A DNA stretch of 64,000 bases from Roseibium aquae (GCF_008711285.1 NZ_VXDC01000006.1:279098-343097), one strand, 5' to 3'; shown: positions 37,183-46,594, counted from the stretch's first letter. Numbers and translations: made by a program. Notes: a model not told the origin generated them from the sequence alone.

Positions 37183-39201
37183 ATGAACGAATTGACCTCC
37201 CTCCCGCAGGCCTTGCAGGCCGCGCTGGAGAAAAAAGGATATGAAACCCTCACCCCCGTGCAGCAGCAAGTGCTGAGCGACGCGCCCGGTGACGCCGACC
37301 TTTTGGTCTCGGCGCAAACCGGATCCGGCAAGACGGTCGCCTTTGGGCTTGCGCTGGCCCCGACCCTGCTCGACGAGGCCGATCATTTCGGTCCGGCCGG
37401 CGCGCCGGTTGCCCTCGCCATCACGCCGACCCGGGAACTCGCCCTGCAGGTCAAGGAAGAGCTGAGCTGGCTTTATGGCGAGGCGAACGCCCAACTGGCG
37501 TCATGTGTCGGCGGCATGGACCCGCGCATGGAGCGGCGTGTTCTGGAGCGGGGCGCGCATATCGTCGTCGGCACACCGGGGCGCTTGCGCGACCATCTGG
37601 AACGCGGCGCGCTCGATCTGTCGCAAATCAAGGCCGTCGTTCTCGACGAAGCCGATGAAATGCTCGACATGGGGTTCCGCGAAGATCTCGAATTCATTCT
37701 CGATGCCGCGCCCGAAACCCGCAGAACCTTGATGTTCTCGGCAACCGTTCCAAAGCCGATCGCAGATCTCGCACGCCGCTTCCAGAAAGATGCTGTCCGG
37801 CTGTCGTCTGTTTCCGGCAAGGACCAGCACGGGGATATCGACTACATCGCCCATCCGGTCGCGCCGAACGAGCGGGAAAACGCGATCATCAACGTCCTGC
37901 GCCTGCATGAAGCGGAAAAGTCGATCGTCTTTTGCTCCACCCGGGAGGCTGTCAAACGCTTGACCGGACGGCTGGCGAACCGGGGATTTGCGATCGTCTC
38001 GTTGTCCGGCGAACTCAGTCAGGAACAGCGCTCGGCCGCTCTCACCGCCATGAAGACCGGAACCGCCCGCGTGTGCGTGGCGACGGATGTGGCCGCGCGC
38101 GGGATCGACCTGCCCAATCTGGATCTTGTGATCCACGCGGATCTTCCCACCGGAAAGGCCGCGCTTTTGCACCGCTCCGGCCGGACCGGACGCGCGGGCC
38201 GCAAGGGCACCAGCGTTTTGATGGTGCCGTTTCCGCGCCGCCGGGCCGCTGAGCGCACGCTCCAATTCGCCGGTGTGAAAGCCACCTGGCAAAGCGCCCC
38301 CACTGCCGATGACATTCACGCCAAGGACAAGGAACGCCTGTTCAACGCCTCGGTCCTGAGCGAACCGTTGCAGGAGCAGGAACGCGAGCTGGCGCAGGAG
38401 CTTCTTGCCCGGCACGACGCTGAATCCCTCGCCGCCGCATTCGTGAAGCTGTACCAGTCCCGCCTGCCGGCGGCCGAAGACGTCACCCCCGCCTCCGAAG
38501 ACGCGATGCGCGGGCGCGACCCCGGCTCCCGCGGCGGGCGGGTCGAGGAAGTCAAGGGCAAGTTCGAGGATGGCGTCTGGTTCCGCCTTTCCCTTGGCCA
38601 CAAGCACCGCGCCGATCCGCGCTGGCTCCTGCCGATGATCTGCCGGGCCGGACATGTCACGAAGCGCGAAGTCGGGGCGATCAAGATCTATCAGAACGAA
38701 ACCCATTTCGAGATTGCCGGGACCCACGGCGAACGCTACGCCTCGACCGTCAAACGGGATGGCACCGGCGAGGACAACGTCAATATTGCCCTGCTGGATG
38801 CGCGCGGCGGCAAGCCTCCGGCACCTTCCGCCCCGCGCAAGCCGCGCAACCGGCATGTCGATTATGAAGACATGGGGCGCGAAGACAGGCTCGATGGACA
38901 GGAGGCCAAACGGGGCCGTCCGCAAAATGCGGCTCCGCAACGCGGCAAGAAGCGGCGCCGTTTTGACGATGAGGATGTGGCACCGAACCATCCCGCCTAC
39001 GAACCGCTCGACATGAAGGCCTTGGAGGGCAAGACCGAGCGCATGCTGAAACCGCAGGCCGATGGCGAAAAGCCAGCCAATCGGGGGGCGCCCAAATCTC
39101 GAAAAGCGGCTCCCAAGCCAACGGGGAAACCGCCCAAGAAGTCGAAGCCCAAGAACAAACCCTCCCGGGCGGAGCGCAAGGCTGGCCGCACCAAGCCGTA
39201 A
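37183..39201 (+). CDS. DEAD-box RNA helicase with DbpA-type RNA-binding domain
   Basis: 672-aa helicase. Motif I is AQTGSGKT, motif II DEAD in VLDEADEMLDMGF, motif III SAT in MFSATVP and motif VI HRSGRTGRAG. After the two RecA domains (1-370) comes a DbpA-like RNA-binding domain (about 480-560, PRWLLPMICRAGHVTKREVG) and a long basic, lysine/proline-rich tail (GKPPKKSKPKNKPSRAERKA) likely to bind RNA. It should act in ribosome assembly or RNA remodelling. Start at 37183 fits the family N-terminus. It is divergent from the DNA ligase and interrupts the repair cassette. Confidence 0.92.
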   Translation: MNELTSLPQALQAALEKKGYETLTPVQQQVLSDAPGDADLLVSAQTGSGKTVAFGLALAPTLLDEADHFGPAGAPVALAITPTRELALQVKEELSWLYGEANAQLASCVGGMDPRMERRVLERGAHIVVGTPGRLRDHLERGALDLSQIKAVVLDEADEMLDMGFREDLEFILDAAPETRRTLMFSATVPKPIADLARRFQKDAVRLSSVSGKDQHGDIDYIAHPVAPNERENAIINVLRLHEAEKSIVFCSTREAVKRLTGRLANRGFAIVSLSGELSQEQRSAALTAMKTGTARVCVATDVAARGIDLPNLDLVIHADLPTGKAALLHRSGRTGRAGRKGTSVLMVPFPRRRAAERTLQFAGVKATWQSAPTADDIHAKDKERLFNASVLSEPLQEQERELAQELLARHDAESLAAAFVKLYQSRLPAAEDVTPASEDAMRGRDPGSRGGRVEEVKGKFEDGVWFRLSLGHKHRADPRWLLPMICRAGHVTKREVGAIKIYQNETHFEIAGTHGERYASTVKRDGTGEDNVNIALLDARGGKPPAPSAPRKPRNRHVDYEDMGREDRLDGQEAKRGRPQNAAPQRGKKRRRFDDEDVAPNHPAYEPLDMKALEGKTERMLKPQADGEKPANRGAPKSRKAAPKPTGKPPKKSKPKNKPSRAERKAGRTKP

Positions 39202-39248
39202 CCACGCACGGCAAGGGAGAAACGATCATCCTGGCCGGTCTGGCCGGA

Positions 39249-39692
39249 CTATTCGTTGACCACCATGGCGATGCCCCAGTCGGCACCGTCCTGCAGAAGA
39301 TGATAGTGGCAGGTGAAATCGGTAACGATTTCACCATCCCCGTTCGATTGCTGCCAATCCAGCGTCACCATGGCGGACGTACCGCTGATATGGCTGGACG
39401 ACACATGGAAATCCGACTGGACGATGCCTTCCTTGTCGAGCACGCTCAACAGGGCTTCTATGTTTTCCATCAATTCGTCCGCATCGGCGAAAACATGCCC
39501 TTTTTCCTGCTGCCAGATCACCACCGGCAACGTGAAGCAATCGCAGATCCGGTCGGCCTCGTAGTCGTCGAAGCCAGTCTTGTAATCGTCGAACAGCGCC
39601 GCGATCGCTTCCTCGGCACCAGTGCCGTTGTCGGGACCCGCGCCGTTTGCCGAACCGTTTTGAGCAGATGAATGATCGTTGTCCTCAGACAT
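39249..39692 (-). CDS. Small NTF2/SnoaL-like protein behind the repair exonuclease
   Basis: 147-aa acidic protein. After a disordered N-terminus (residues 1-25, rich in Asn, Gly, Ser) comes a compact alpha+beta region (EEAIAALFDDYKTGFDDYEA, then FHVSSSHISGTSAMVTLDWQ and HYHLLQDGADWGIAMVV) that reads like the NTF2-like fold, but I cannot confirm this. It begins 14 bases after the exonuclease stop on the same strand, with GAAGGG from the exonuclease 3' end as the possible ribosome binding site, so it is probably translated from the same transcript. Possible function: unknown. Confidence 0.7.
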   Translation of the reverse strand: MSEDNDHSSAQNGSANGAGPDNGTGAEEAIAALFDDYKTGFDDYEADRICDCFTLPVVIWQQEKGHVFADADELMENIEALLSVLDKEGIVQSDFHVSSSHISGTSAMVTLDWQQSNGDGEIVTDFTCHYHLLQDGADWGIAMVVNE

Positions 39693-39706
39693 CAAAAGGG
39701 GTCCCT

Positions 39707-40759
39707 TCAGGAAGCCGCGTGAGCCTCTCCGCCGGCACTGGGTCCCCCAAACGGTCCCTCGCCCGACTCATCGCCATCGTCATAGCCTATCATATTCAGC
39801 GGCTTGGCTCGCCGTCCTTGGGCCATGCACCAATGGACCAGGGCTTCCTCGGCCCCATGGGTGACCCAGATTTCCGCCGCGCCGGTCTCAACGATCGTCC
39901 GGCAAAGATCGTCCCAATCGGCGTGATCCGACAGGATGAGCGGCAGTTCCGCCCCGCGCTGGCGCGCGCGGGCGCGCACCTGCATCCAGCCGGACGCCAT
40001 GCAGGTGACCGGATCGGTGAACCGCCGCGCCCAGCGATCGGCCAGCTGGCCCGGGGGGCACAAAACCAATTCGCCCGCCAGATCCTTACCCCGCCGCCCC
40101 ACCGGTTCCACCGGGCCAAGGTACACGCCCTGGCTTTCATAGTATCGCGTCAGTTTCTCCAGGGCCCCGTGCAGGTAAATCACGCGGTCATAACCGGCCG
40201 CCCGCAGCTCCGCGATCACCCGTTGCGCCTTGCCCAGCGCATAGGCGCCGACCAGATGCGTCCGGTCGGAGAACAGCGACATGGATTTGCGGAGCTTCTC
40301 GACTTCCCTGGCCGCAGGCGGATGGCGAAAGACAGGCAGGCCGAAGGTCGCCTCGGTGACAAAGGTATGGCATCGCACCAGTTCGAAGGGCGAACAAGTG
40401 GGATCGGCGTGGCGCTTGTAGTCCCCTGAAACCACCGTGCGATGTCCGCCAGCGTTCAGCAAAATCTGCGCCGATCCCAACACATGCCCGGCCGGGTGAA
40501 GGGTCACCTCCACCCCGTTCAGGGTCACCGCTTCGCCGTAGCCCACCGCCTGCTGGCATCCGCAAAATCCCCGGCCGTAACGGATCGCCATGATGTCCAG
40601 CGTCTGCCGCGTGGCCAGAACCGCGCCGTGGCCGGCCCGGGCGTGGTCGGCATGCCCATGGGTGATTACCGCCCGCTCGACCGGGCGGACCGGGTCGATA
40701 TGGACTTGGGCCGCCGGGCTGTAGAGGCCTTGCGGGGTCAGCGTGAGAGGCTCGGTCAT
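39707..40759 (-). CDS. Ligase-associated metallo-beta-lactamase-fold exonuclease
   Basis: 350-aa nuclease of the TIGR04122 type. The metal-binding motif HGHADH is at residues 34-39, then HPAGHVLGSAQI, SGDYKRH, and a late histidine in LSDHADWDDL, as in the beta-CASP/SNM1 nuclease group. It is predicted to trim DNA ends in the cassette. Start at ATG 40759, where the family starts; it is divergent from the helicase gene, with 91 bases between them that must hold both promoters. Confidence 0.92.
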   Translation of the reverse strand: MTEPLTLTPQGLYSPAAQVHIDPVRPVERAVITHGHADHARAGHGAVLATRQTLDIMAIRYGRGFCGCQQAVGYGEAVTLNGVEVTLHPAGHVLGSAQILLNAGGHRTVVSGDYKRHADPTCSPFELVRCHTFVTEATFGLPVFRHPPAAREVEKLRKSMSLFSDRTHLVGAYALGKAQRVIAELRAAGYDRVIYLHGALEKLTRYYESQGVYLGPVEPVGRRGKDLAGELVLCPPGQLADRWARRFTDPVTCMASGWMQVRARARQRGAELPLILSDHADWDDLCRTIVETGAAEIWVTHGAEEALVHWCMAQGRRAKPLNMIGYDDGDESGEGPFGGPSAGGEAHAAS

Positions 40760-40850
40760 GGCACCAACTATAGAAACTTGTCCCGGATTGGCCAGAGCGG
40801 CCGGCAAGCCATCTCGCCTTGGACGGGAAAGCGCCTTACCTTACCCGGCC

Positions 40851-43358
40851 ATGGACCCCGCTTTGCTGCCTTCCCGATTCCATGACTGGTTTGCCTCCCG
40901 CGGTTGGGAACCACGGCCGCATCAGCTTGAACTTGTGCAGAACCTGGCGGCGGGGCGATCCACCCTTCTGATTGCCCCGACAGGGGCGGGCAAGACGCTA
41001 GCCGGTTTCCTGCCCAGCCTTGTCGAGCTCGACGGCAGGTCCGGGCGTCCGCCCGGCATGGCGGGCAGCCGAGGATTGCACACGCTCTACATCTCGCCGC
41101 TGAAAGCCCTTGCCGTAGATATTGCCCGCAATCTGGAAGCGCCCGTCGCCGAGATGAACCTTCCCGTGCGGATCGAAACCCGCACGGGAGACACACCGGC
41201 GCACAAACGGCAAAGACAAAAGACAAAACCGCCCGATATCCTGCTGACCACGCCCGAGCAGATCGCGCTCTTGTTGTCGGACCCGGGCTCCGCCGAGCTG
41301 TTCGGGTCCTTGAAGACCGTGATCCTGGACGAACTGCATGCGCTCGTCACGTCCAAGCGCGGGGATCTTCTGGCCTTGGGGCTTGCCCGTCTGCGGCGCC
41401 TCAGCCCCGGAATGCGGACCATCGGCCTGTCCGCGACCGTGGCGCAGCCGGAGGATCTTCAAGCCTATCTGGTTGGACAGCCCGACCCGGCGCGTCGGGT
41501 CCTGTCCTCTCTCGTCCAGGTGACCGGCGGCGCCAAACCCGACATCACCATCCTGAACACGGAGGAGCGCCTGCCCTGGTCCGGGCACACCTCGCGCTAT
41601 GCCATGGGCGATGTCTACACGCTGATCAAGCAGCACCGGGTGACGCTGGTGTTCGTCAACACCCGCAGCCAGGCGGAAATGGTGTTTCAGGAGCTTTGGC
41701 ACATCAACACCGACACCCTGCCGATCGCGCTCCACCACGGCTCGCTGGACGTCGGCCAACGGCGCAAGGTGGAAGCCGCGATGGCCTCTGGGTTGCTGCG
41801 CGCGGTTGTGGCCACGTCATCGCTCGACATGGGCATCGACTGGGGCGACATCGATCTGGTCATCAACCTGGGAGCGCCCAAGGGCGCCAGCCGGCTGGCT
41901 CAACGGATCGGCCGGGCCAACCACCGCATGGACGAGCCTTCCAAGGCCGTGCTTGTGCCTTCGAACCGCTTCGAGGTGCTCGAGTGCCAGGCCGCGCTTG
42001 CCGCCTCGAAACGGGGCGACCAGGACACGCCTCCCTTGCGCAAGGGCGCCCTTGATGTGCTGGCCCAGCATATCCTCGGCCTTGCCTGTGCCGCCCCGCT
42101 CGACCTGACGGAGACATTCGACGAGATCCGCTCTGCGGAAACCTACAAATACCTGACCTGGGAGACATTCGAGCGGGTGGTCAGCTTCGTGTCGACCGGC
42201 GGCTACGCCCTGAAGAGCTACGAGCAATACGCCAAGCTGAAAAAGGGCCAGGACGGCCTGTGGCGGATCGCCCATCCGAAGATCGCCCAGCAATACCGCC
42301 TGAACGTCGGCACCATCGTTGAGGCACCCATGCTGAAAGTGCGCCTTGGAAAATCCCGGGAGCAGGGACGGCGGAGCCCGGTCGGCCGCGGCGGACGGAT
42401 GCTGGGCGAGATCGAGGAATGGTTCATCGAACAGCTCACCGCCGGTGACACCTTCATGTTCGCCGGCGAGATCCTGCGCTTCGAAGGCATTCGCGAAAAT
42501 GAGGTCCATGTGTCCCGCTCGCGGGCGGACACCCCCATGGTGCCCTCCTATCAGGGCGGAAAGTTCCCGCTGTCCACCTATCTGGCCGCAAGCGTGCGCG
42601 GGATGCTGGCCGATCCGCGCAGCTGGCGCCATCTTCCCCACCAGGTGCGGGACTGGCTCCGCCTGCAGCAGGAAAAATCGCGCCTGCCCTCCCGGGACGG
42701 GCTGTTGGTCGAAACCTTTCCACGAGGCGACCGGCACTACCTTGTCTGCTATCCGTTCGAAGGCCGGCTGGCCCACCAGACGCTCGGCATGCTGCTGACG
42801 AAACGCCTAGACCGGCTGGGCGCCCGGCCGATGGGTTTCGTCGCCAATGACTACGCCCTGTCGATCTGGTGCGTCAGTGACCTGTCCGGTTTGGTCTCCA
42901 GCGGCCAGATCCCGGTCGACACGCTGTTCGAGGAAGACATCCTGGGCGATGACCTCGACGCCTGGCTGGCCGATTCATTCCTCATGAAACGCACATTCCG
43001 GTATTGCGCGGTGATTGCCGGGCTGATCGAGCGCCGCCATCCCGGCCAGGAGAAGACCGGGCGCCAGGTGACCGTGTCCTCCGATCTCATCTACGATGTC
43101 CTGCGGGCGCATGAGCCCGATCACATCCTTCTTGAAGCCACCTGGAACGATGCGGCCGAAGGACTTCTGGATATCTCCCGGCTCGGCGAACTTCTTGCAC
43201 GGATCAAAGGTCGAATCACGCATATTGGTCTGCAGAAAGTTTCGCCGCTAGCTGTGCCCGTTCTTCTGGAAATCGGCAAAGAGCCGGTCTATGGCGAAGC
43301 AATGGACCAAATCCTCGCGGAGGCCGCAGGGGATCTCGTTCTGGAGGCCATGGAATGA
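40851..43358 (+). CDS. Ligase-associated Lhr-type DEXH-box DNA helicase
   Basis: 835-aa superfamily 2 helicase of the TIGR04121 type (Lhr-Core). Walker A APTGAGKT ends at about residue 49, motif II is DELH (ILDELHALV, near residue 162), motif VI is QRIGRANHR, then a winged helix and the Lhr C-terminal domain (about 590-830) ending in PVLLEIGKEPVYGEAMDQIL. Lhr-Core enzymes translocate 3'-to-5' on single-stranded DNA and unwind RNA:DNA hybrids. Start ATG 40851 gives the usual family length. The stop overlaps the pdeM start in ATGA. Confidence 0.93.
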   Translation: MDPALLPSRFHDWFASRGWEPRPHQLELVQNLAAGRSTLLIAPTGAGKTLAGFLPSLVELDGRSGRPPGMAGSRGLHTLYISPLKALAVDIARNLEAPVAEMNLPVRIETRTGDTPAHKRQRQKTKPPDILLTTPEQIALLLSDPGSAELFGSLKTVILDELHALVTSKRGDLLALGLARLRRLSPGMRTIGLSATVAQPEDLQAYLVGQPDPARRVLSSLVQVTGGAKPDITILNTEERLPWSGHTSRYAMGDVYTLIKQHRVTLVFVNTRSQAEMVFQELWHINTDTLPIALHHGSLDVGQRRKVEAAMASGLLRAVVATSSLDMGIDWGDIDLVINLGAPKGASRLAQRIGRANHRMDEPSKAVLVPSNRFEVLECQAALAASKRGDQDTPPLRKGALDVLAQHILGLACAAPLDLTETFDEIRSAETYKYLTWETFERVVSFVSTGGYALKSYEQYAKLKKGQDGLWRIAHPKIAQQYRLNVGTIVEAPMLKVRLGKSREQGRRSPVGRGGRMLGEIEEWFIEQLTAGDTFMFAGEILRFEGIRENEVHVSRSRADTPMVPSYQGGKFPLSTYLAASVRGMLADPRSWRHLPHQVRDWLRLQQEKSRLPSRDGLLVETFPRGDRHYLVCYPFEGRLAHQTLGMLLTKRLDRLGARPMGFVANDYALSIWCVSDLSGLVSSGQIPVDTLFEEDILGDDLDAWLADSFLMKRTFRYCAVIAGLIERRHPGQEKTGRQVTVSSDLIYDVLRAHEPDHILLEATWNDAAEGLLDISRLGELLARIKGRITHIGLQKVSPLAVPVLLEIGKEPVYGEAMDQILAEAAGDLVLEAME

Positions 43359-44092
43359 GTGCGCTCACCTCGCACATGGACAAATTCATCGTTGCGCCGG
43401 TGTGCCATGATATCCAGATCAACGACCAGCTCGTCGGGCTGCATGACAGTGGCGTGATGTGGTGGCCGGACCAGTCTCTTCTGGTTGTGGCCGATCTTCA
43501 CCTTGAGAAGGGCTCATCTTTCGCCCGCCGTGGCGTGATGTTGCCGCCCTACGACACCGCCGCGACCCTCGAAAAGCTGGCAGCCGTGGTCGATGCGTTC
43601 GATCCGGCGGGCGTCATTGCCCTTGGCGACAGCTTTCATGACGCTGGCGGTTCCGACCGCCTGCCCCCGGCCTACCGCGCCTTGCTGGCCACCCTTCAAC
43701 TGAACCGGGACTGGATCTGGGTGACGGGCAATCATGACCCGATCCCGCCGGTCCGGCTCTGTGGCGAGACGGTGGATGAAATCACGGTGGGCGCACTGAC
43801 CTTCCGGCACCAGCCGAAGGAGCACCTGGTGCCGGAACGCGTCGCCGGCGAAATCGCGGGGCATTTGCATCCGGTCGCAAGGGTTCGCCGTTATGGACGC
43901 TCCATCCGGCGCGCCTGTTTCGTGACCGATGGCAACCGCATGGTTCTGCCGGCCTTTGGTGCGCTGACGGGGGGCCTGAACGTCGCCGACCGGGCATTCA
44001 GCATGGTGTTCCGGCCACGCCAGTATTCGGCCTTCATGCTCGGCAACGACCGGCTCTATCCATTCACCGCCTCACGCCTGATCGGCGACTGA
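43355..44092 (+). CDS. pdeM: Ligase-associated metallophosphoesterase PdeM
   Basis: 245-aa calcineurin-like phosphoesterase of the TIGR04123 type. Metal ligands are visible as Asp47-x-His49 (VVADLHLEKG), Gly91-Asp92 (ALGDSFHD), GNHD at 125-128 and GHLHP at 169-173. The Pseudomonas putida homologue (MPE) is a manganese-dependent phosphodiesterase/endonuclease. It overlaps the Lhr helicase by four bases (ATGA), indicating translational coupling. Confidence 0.92.
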   Translation: MSALTSHMDKFIVAPVCHDIQINDQLVGLHDSGVMWWPDQSLLVVADLHLEKGSSFARRGVMLPPYDTAATLEKLAAVVDAFDPAGVIALGDSFHDAGGSDRLPPAYRALLATLQLNRDWIWVTGNHDPIPPVRLCGETVDEITVGALTFRHQPKEHLVPERVAGEIAGHLHPVARVRRYGRSIRRACFVTDGNRMVLPAFGALTGGLNVADRAFSMVFRPRQYSAFMLGNDRLYPFTASRLIGD

Positions 44093-44187
44093 TCCCGATC
44101 CACGTCTCCAGCCGCAAGCCGGGCCGTGAACCATGCTCGGCGCGGGTACGTATGGAAGTGGTCGCGCATGCCGGTTGGAGCTCTGAG

Positions 44188-44766
44188 ATGTTGCCAGTCA
44201 GACAATGGGCCGCCATATGTCTCGTTTTTGTTTTCGGACTTGCAATCCCGCCCGCCGTCGAGGCTGAGGAAGAAGCTTGGCTGGCTCTTTCGGATGGCGG
44301 CATCGTGCTTTTCCGTCATGCGCTTGCGCCGGGAACCGGCGATCCACGGAACTTCCGGATTGGCGATTGCGAGACCCAGAGGAACCTCGACGCGGCCGGC
44401 CGCGACGATGCGCGGAAAATCGGAAACACATTCCGGGATCGCGGTATTCGAGTCGATCAGGTGTTGACGTCCGAATGGTGCCGCTGCTGGGAAACCGCCG
44501 AGCTTGCCTTCCCCGGACAATGGACGAGAGAACCGGCCTTCAACTCCTTCTTCCAAAACAGGAGCGCGGGACCTGCGCAAACCGCCGCGGCCCGAACGAT
44601 CCTTGAGCAATGGCAAGGACCGGGCGCGCTCGTTGTCATCACCCATCAGGTGAATATCACGGCGCTGACGGATATCTTTCCGGCTTCGGGCGAAGGCATC
44701 GTGCTGCGTTCGGGACCGGACGGGCTGGTCCTGGCAGGGCGCCTGCCGGTCTCGGCTTTCCGCTAA
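44188..44766 (+). CDS. Exported histidine phosphatase-family protein
   Basis: 192-aa protein with a signal peptide (AAICLVFVFGLAIPPAVEAE) and a histidine phosphatase (phosphoglycerate mutase-like) domain. The active-site motif is RHA in VLFRHALAPGTG rather than the usual RHG; the second conserved region is TSEWCRCWETAELAF and the second histidine lies in VVITHQVNITAL. The periplasmic substrate is unknown. Start ATG 44188 is supported by GGAG seven bases upstream. Its 3' end overlaps the convergent TIGR02186 gene by four bases. Confidence 0.82.
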   Translation: MLPVRQWAAICLVFVFGLAIPPAVEAEEEAWLALSDGGIVLFRHALAPGTGDPRNFRIGDCETQRNLDAAGRDDARKIGNTFRDRGIRVDQVLTSEWCRCWETAELAFPGQWTREPAFNSFFQNRSAGPAQTAAARTILEQWQGPGALVVITHQVNITALTDIFPASGEGIVLRSGPDGLVLAGRLPVSAFR

Positions 44767-45539
44767 TCCTTCTTGAAGATAACACCCGCCAGCCAGCCGG
44801 TGAACATGGCCAGCATGACAGCGACAATCCCGTAGACGAACGAGTACTCGCGGGAAAAGTCGAAGGTGAACTGCTCAAAGCCGGTTTTTCTCACAAACAA
44901 GTCCGATTCGGTCCGGGACAACAGAACGCCGTCTTGAAACAGAAAGCTCTTCACAAGGTAGTTGCCAACCGGGATGTTGGCCGGCAGCGGAATTGTCGTG
45001 CGGAACATGGTTTCGGTCAGAAACTCCACCGCGCCATGGCGCTCCGAGTAAAGCCCCTGCTGCTGCCGCAAGCGCAGGAAGGCCTCCCGGAAATCATCCC
45101 GCTCCGACAGGGGAACAGCCGAACTCCCGGAGACAGCCAGATTGAGGTGGTTGAGGCCGATTTCATGCTCGTCGAGAACAACCCGATCGGCCATGTCACC
45201 GATGCGGACCGTGCTCGTGACCGCATAAAAAGCGGGAACATCCCGAAACTGCTCATAGTCCCGGTTGACCCAGACACCGGCAAACCGGCCCTTGCGGCGG
45301 GCGGTGATATCCTGAGGCGGTCCCTGAACGACGACGGCCAGTTCATAGGTGCCGCGGCGGCCAATGGTGTTGGTGTCGCGGATCACCTGGCCGAAGATCA
45401 CGATCTCGGTGCCGGTGAAGTTGGACTGAATCGACACTGTGTCAGAGGATACGGAGGCGACAAGCTCCTCCGCCCTGCCCGGCTGCGATCCGGCCAGAGC
45501 CCAGCAGAGGATCAGAGCGGTGGCCATCCGGACAATCAT
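44763..45539 (-). CDS. TIGR02186-family membrane-anchored periplasmic protein
   Basis: 258-aa protein of the alphaproteobacterial TIGR02186 family. A signal peptide (MATALILCWALAGSQPGRAE) is followed by a beta-rich periplasmic region beginning LVASVSSDTVSIQSNFTGTE and a C-terminal membrane helix (SFVYGIVAVMLAMFTGWLAG) with a short cytoplasmic KKD tail. No enzymatic motif is seen. It overlaps the TauE/SafE permease stop by ATGA and is known to accompany that permease in this class, so the pair probably form a transport unit. Confidence 0.87.
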   Translation of the reverse strand: MIVRMATALILCWALAGSQPGRAEELVASVSSDTVSIQSNFTGTEIVIFGQVIRDTNTIGRRGTYELAVVVQGPPQDITARRKGRFAGVWVNRDYEQFRDVPAFYAVTSTVRIGDMADRVVLDEHEIGLNHLNLAVSGSSAVPLSERDDFREAFLRLRQQQGLYSERHGAVEFLTETMFRTTIPLPANIPVGNYLVKSFLFQDGVLLSRTESDLFVRKTGFEQFTFDFSREYSFVYGIVAVMLAMFTGWLAGVIFKKD

Positions 45540-46465
45540 GCCCCTGCCCCCATGGTGATTGCGATGGAATACAGATCGTCGGGCACGATCAGAAGATCGA
45601 TCGCGAAGCGCAGACCGACGCCGAGCACCAGCAGCGCCAGCAACAGCCGCAACTGGTCCCCCCTCAGGTTTTGTCCGACCCGGGCGCCGAACTGCGCCCC
45701 GATCACGCCGCCAATCATCAATGTCAGAGCCAGAACAAGATCGACCGTCTGGGTGCCGATGGCATGAAAGACGGTGGCGGCCGACATGGTGAACAGGATC
45801 TGGAACAAGGATGTCCCGATGACGATGCCCGTCGGCACCCGCAGAAGGTAAATCAGCGCCGGGACCATCATGAAGCCGCCGCCGATCCCCAGAACCGTGC
45901 CCAGAAATCCGATGCCGGCCCCAAGCACGAGGATCGGAATGACGCTGACATAGAGCTTCGAGCGCCGGAACCGCATCTTCAATGGCAAGCCGTGGATCCA
46001 GTTGTGCTGCCCGGGTCTGCGGGCGCGCACGGCCACGCCCGTTTTCCGCCGGCGGATGGCGCGGATCGATTCCACGAACATCAAGGTGCCTATGGCCCCA
46101 AGAAACGTCACGTAGGAGAGTGAAATCACCACGTCGAGCTGACCCAGGGACTGCAAGAGATCGAACAAGAGCACACCGAGCGCCGACCCGGCGATGCCGC
46201 CGATCAGAAGCATCGTGCCCAGTTTCAGATCGATCGCCTTGCGCCTGAGATATGTCATCACGGCCGAAGCCGAGGACGCCACGACCTGCGTGGTGACGGT
46301 CGCCACCGCGACCGCCGGGGGGATGCCGGAAAAAATCAAAAGAGGCGTCAACAGAAAGCCGCCGCCGATCCCGAACAGGCCGGATAGAAACCCCACAGCT
46401 CCACCCATCCCGAAAATGAGGAACATATTGACCGGGATTTCGGCGATAGGCAGATACAGTTGCAC
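45536..46465 (-). CDS. TauE/SafE-family sulfite/organosulfonate-type anion permease
   Basis: 309-aa integral membrane protein with about eight helices in two repeats, each starting with the family glycine-rich signature (GFLSGLFGIGGGFLLTPLLI near residue 25 and GFLGTVLGIGGGFMMVPALI near 190). A cytoplasmic loop between the halves is basic (RAIRRRKTGVAVRARR). Family members export sulfite, sulfoacetate or related anions. It is translationally coupled to the TIGR02186 gene. Confidence 0.9.
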   Translation of the reverse strand: MQLYLPIAEIPVNMFLIFGMGGAVGFLSGLFGIGGGFLLTPLLIFSGIPPAVAVATVTTQVVASSASAVMTYLRRKAIDLKLGTMLLIGGIAGSALGVLLFDLLQSLGQLDVVISLSYVTFLGAIGTLMFVESIRAIRRRKTGVAVRARRPGQHNWIHGLPLKMRFRRSKLYVSVIPILVLGAGIGFLGTVLGIGGGFMMVPALIYLLRVPTGIVIGTSLFQILFTMSAATVFHAIGTQTVDLVLALTLMIGGVIGAQFGARVGQNLRGDQLRLLLALLVLGVGLRFAIDLLIVPDDLYSIAITMGAGA

Positions 46466-46484
46466 GGGACTTGCCGATGGTTGT

Positions 46485-46504
46485 CAGGCGCCAATGGGCG
46501 CCTG
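46485..46504 (-). terminator. Hairpin between podJ and tauE-like gene
   Basis: CAGGCGCC pairs perfectly with GGCGCCTG across AATG. It lies some 90 bases past the podJ stop and 20 bases before the permease start. No T-run, so termination is possible but unproven. Confidence 0.45.
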
Positions 46505-46594
46505 ATCTGCTAGCATGATGGTTGTAAAACCTTAAGCGGACGCTGTGTCAATGGATCGTGTGCGGACGATGGCCGAGTTTAGCCCCCGGCCCGC

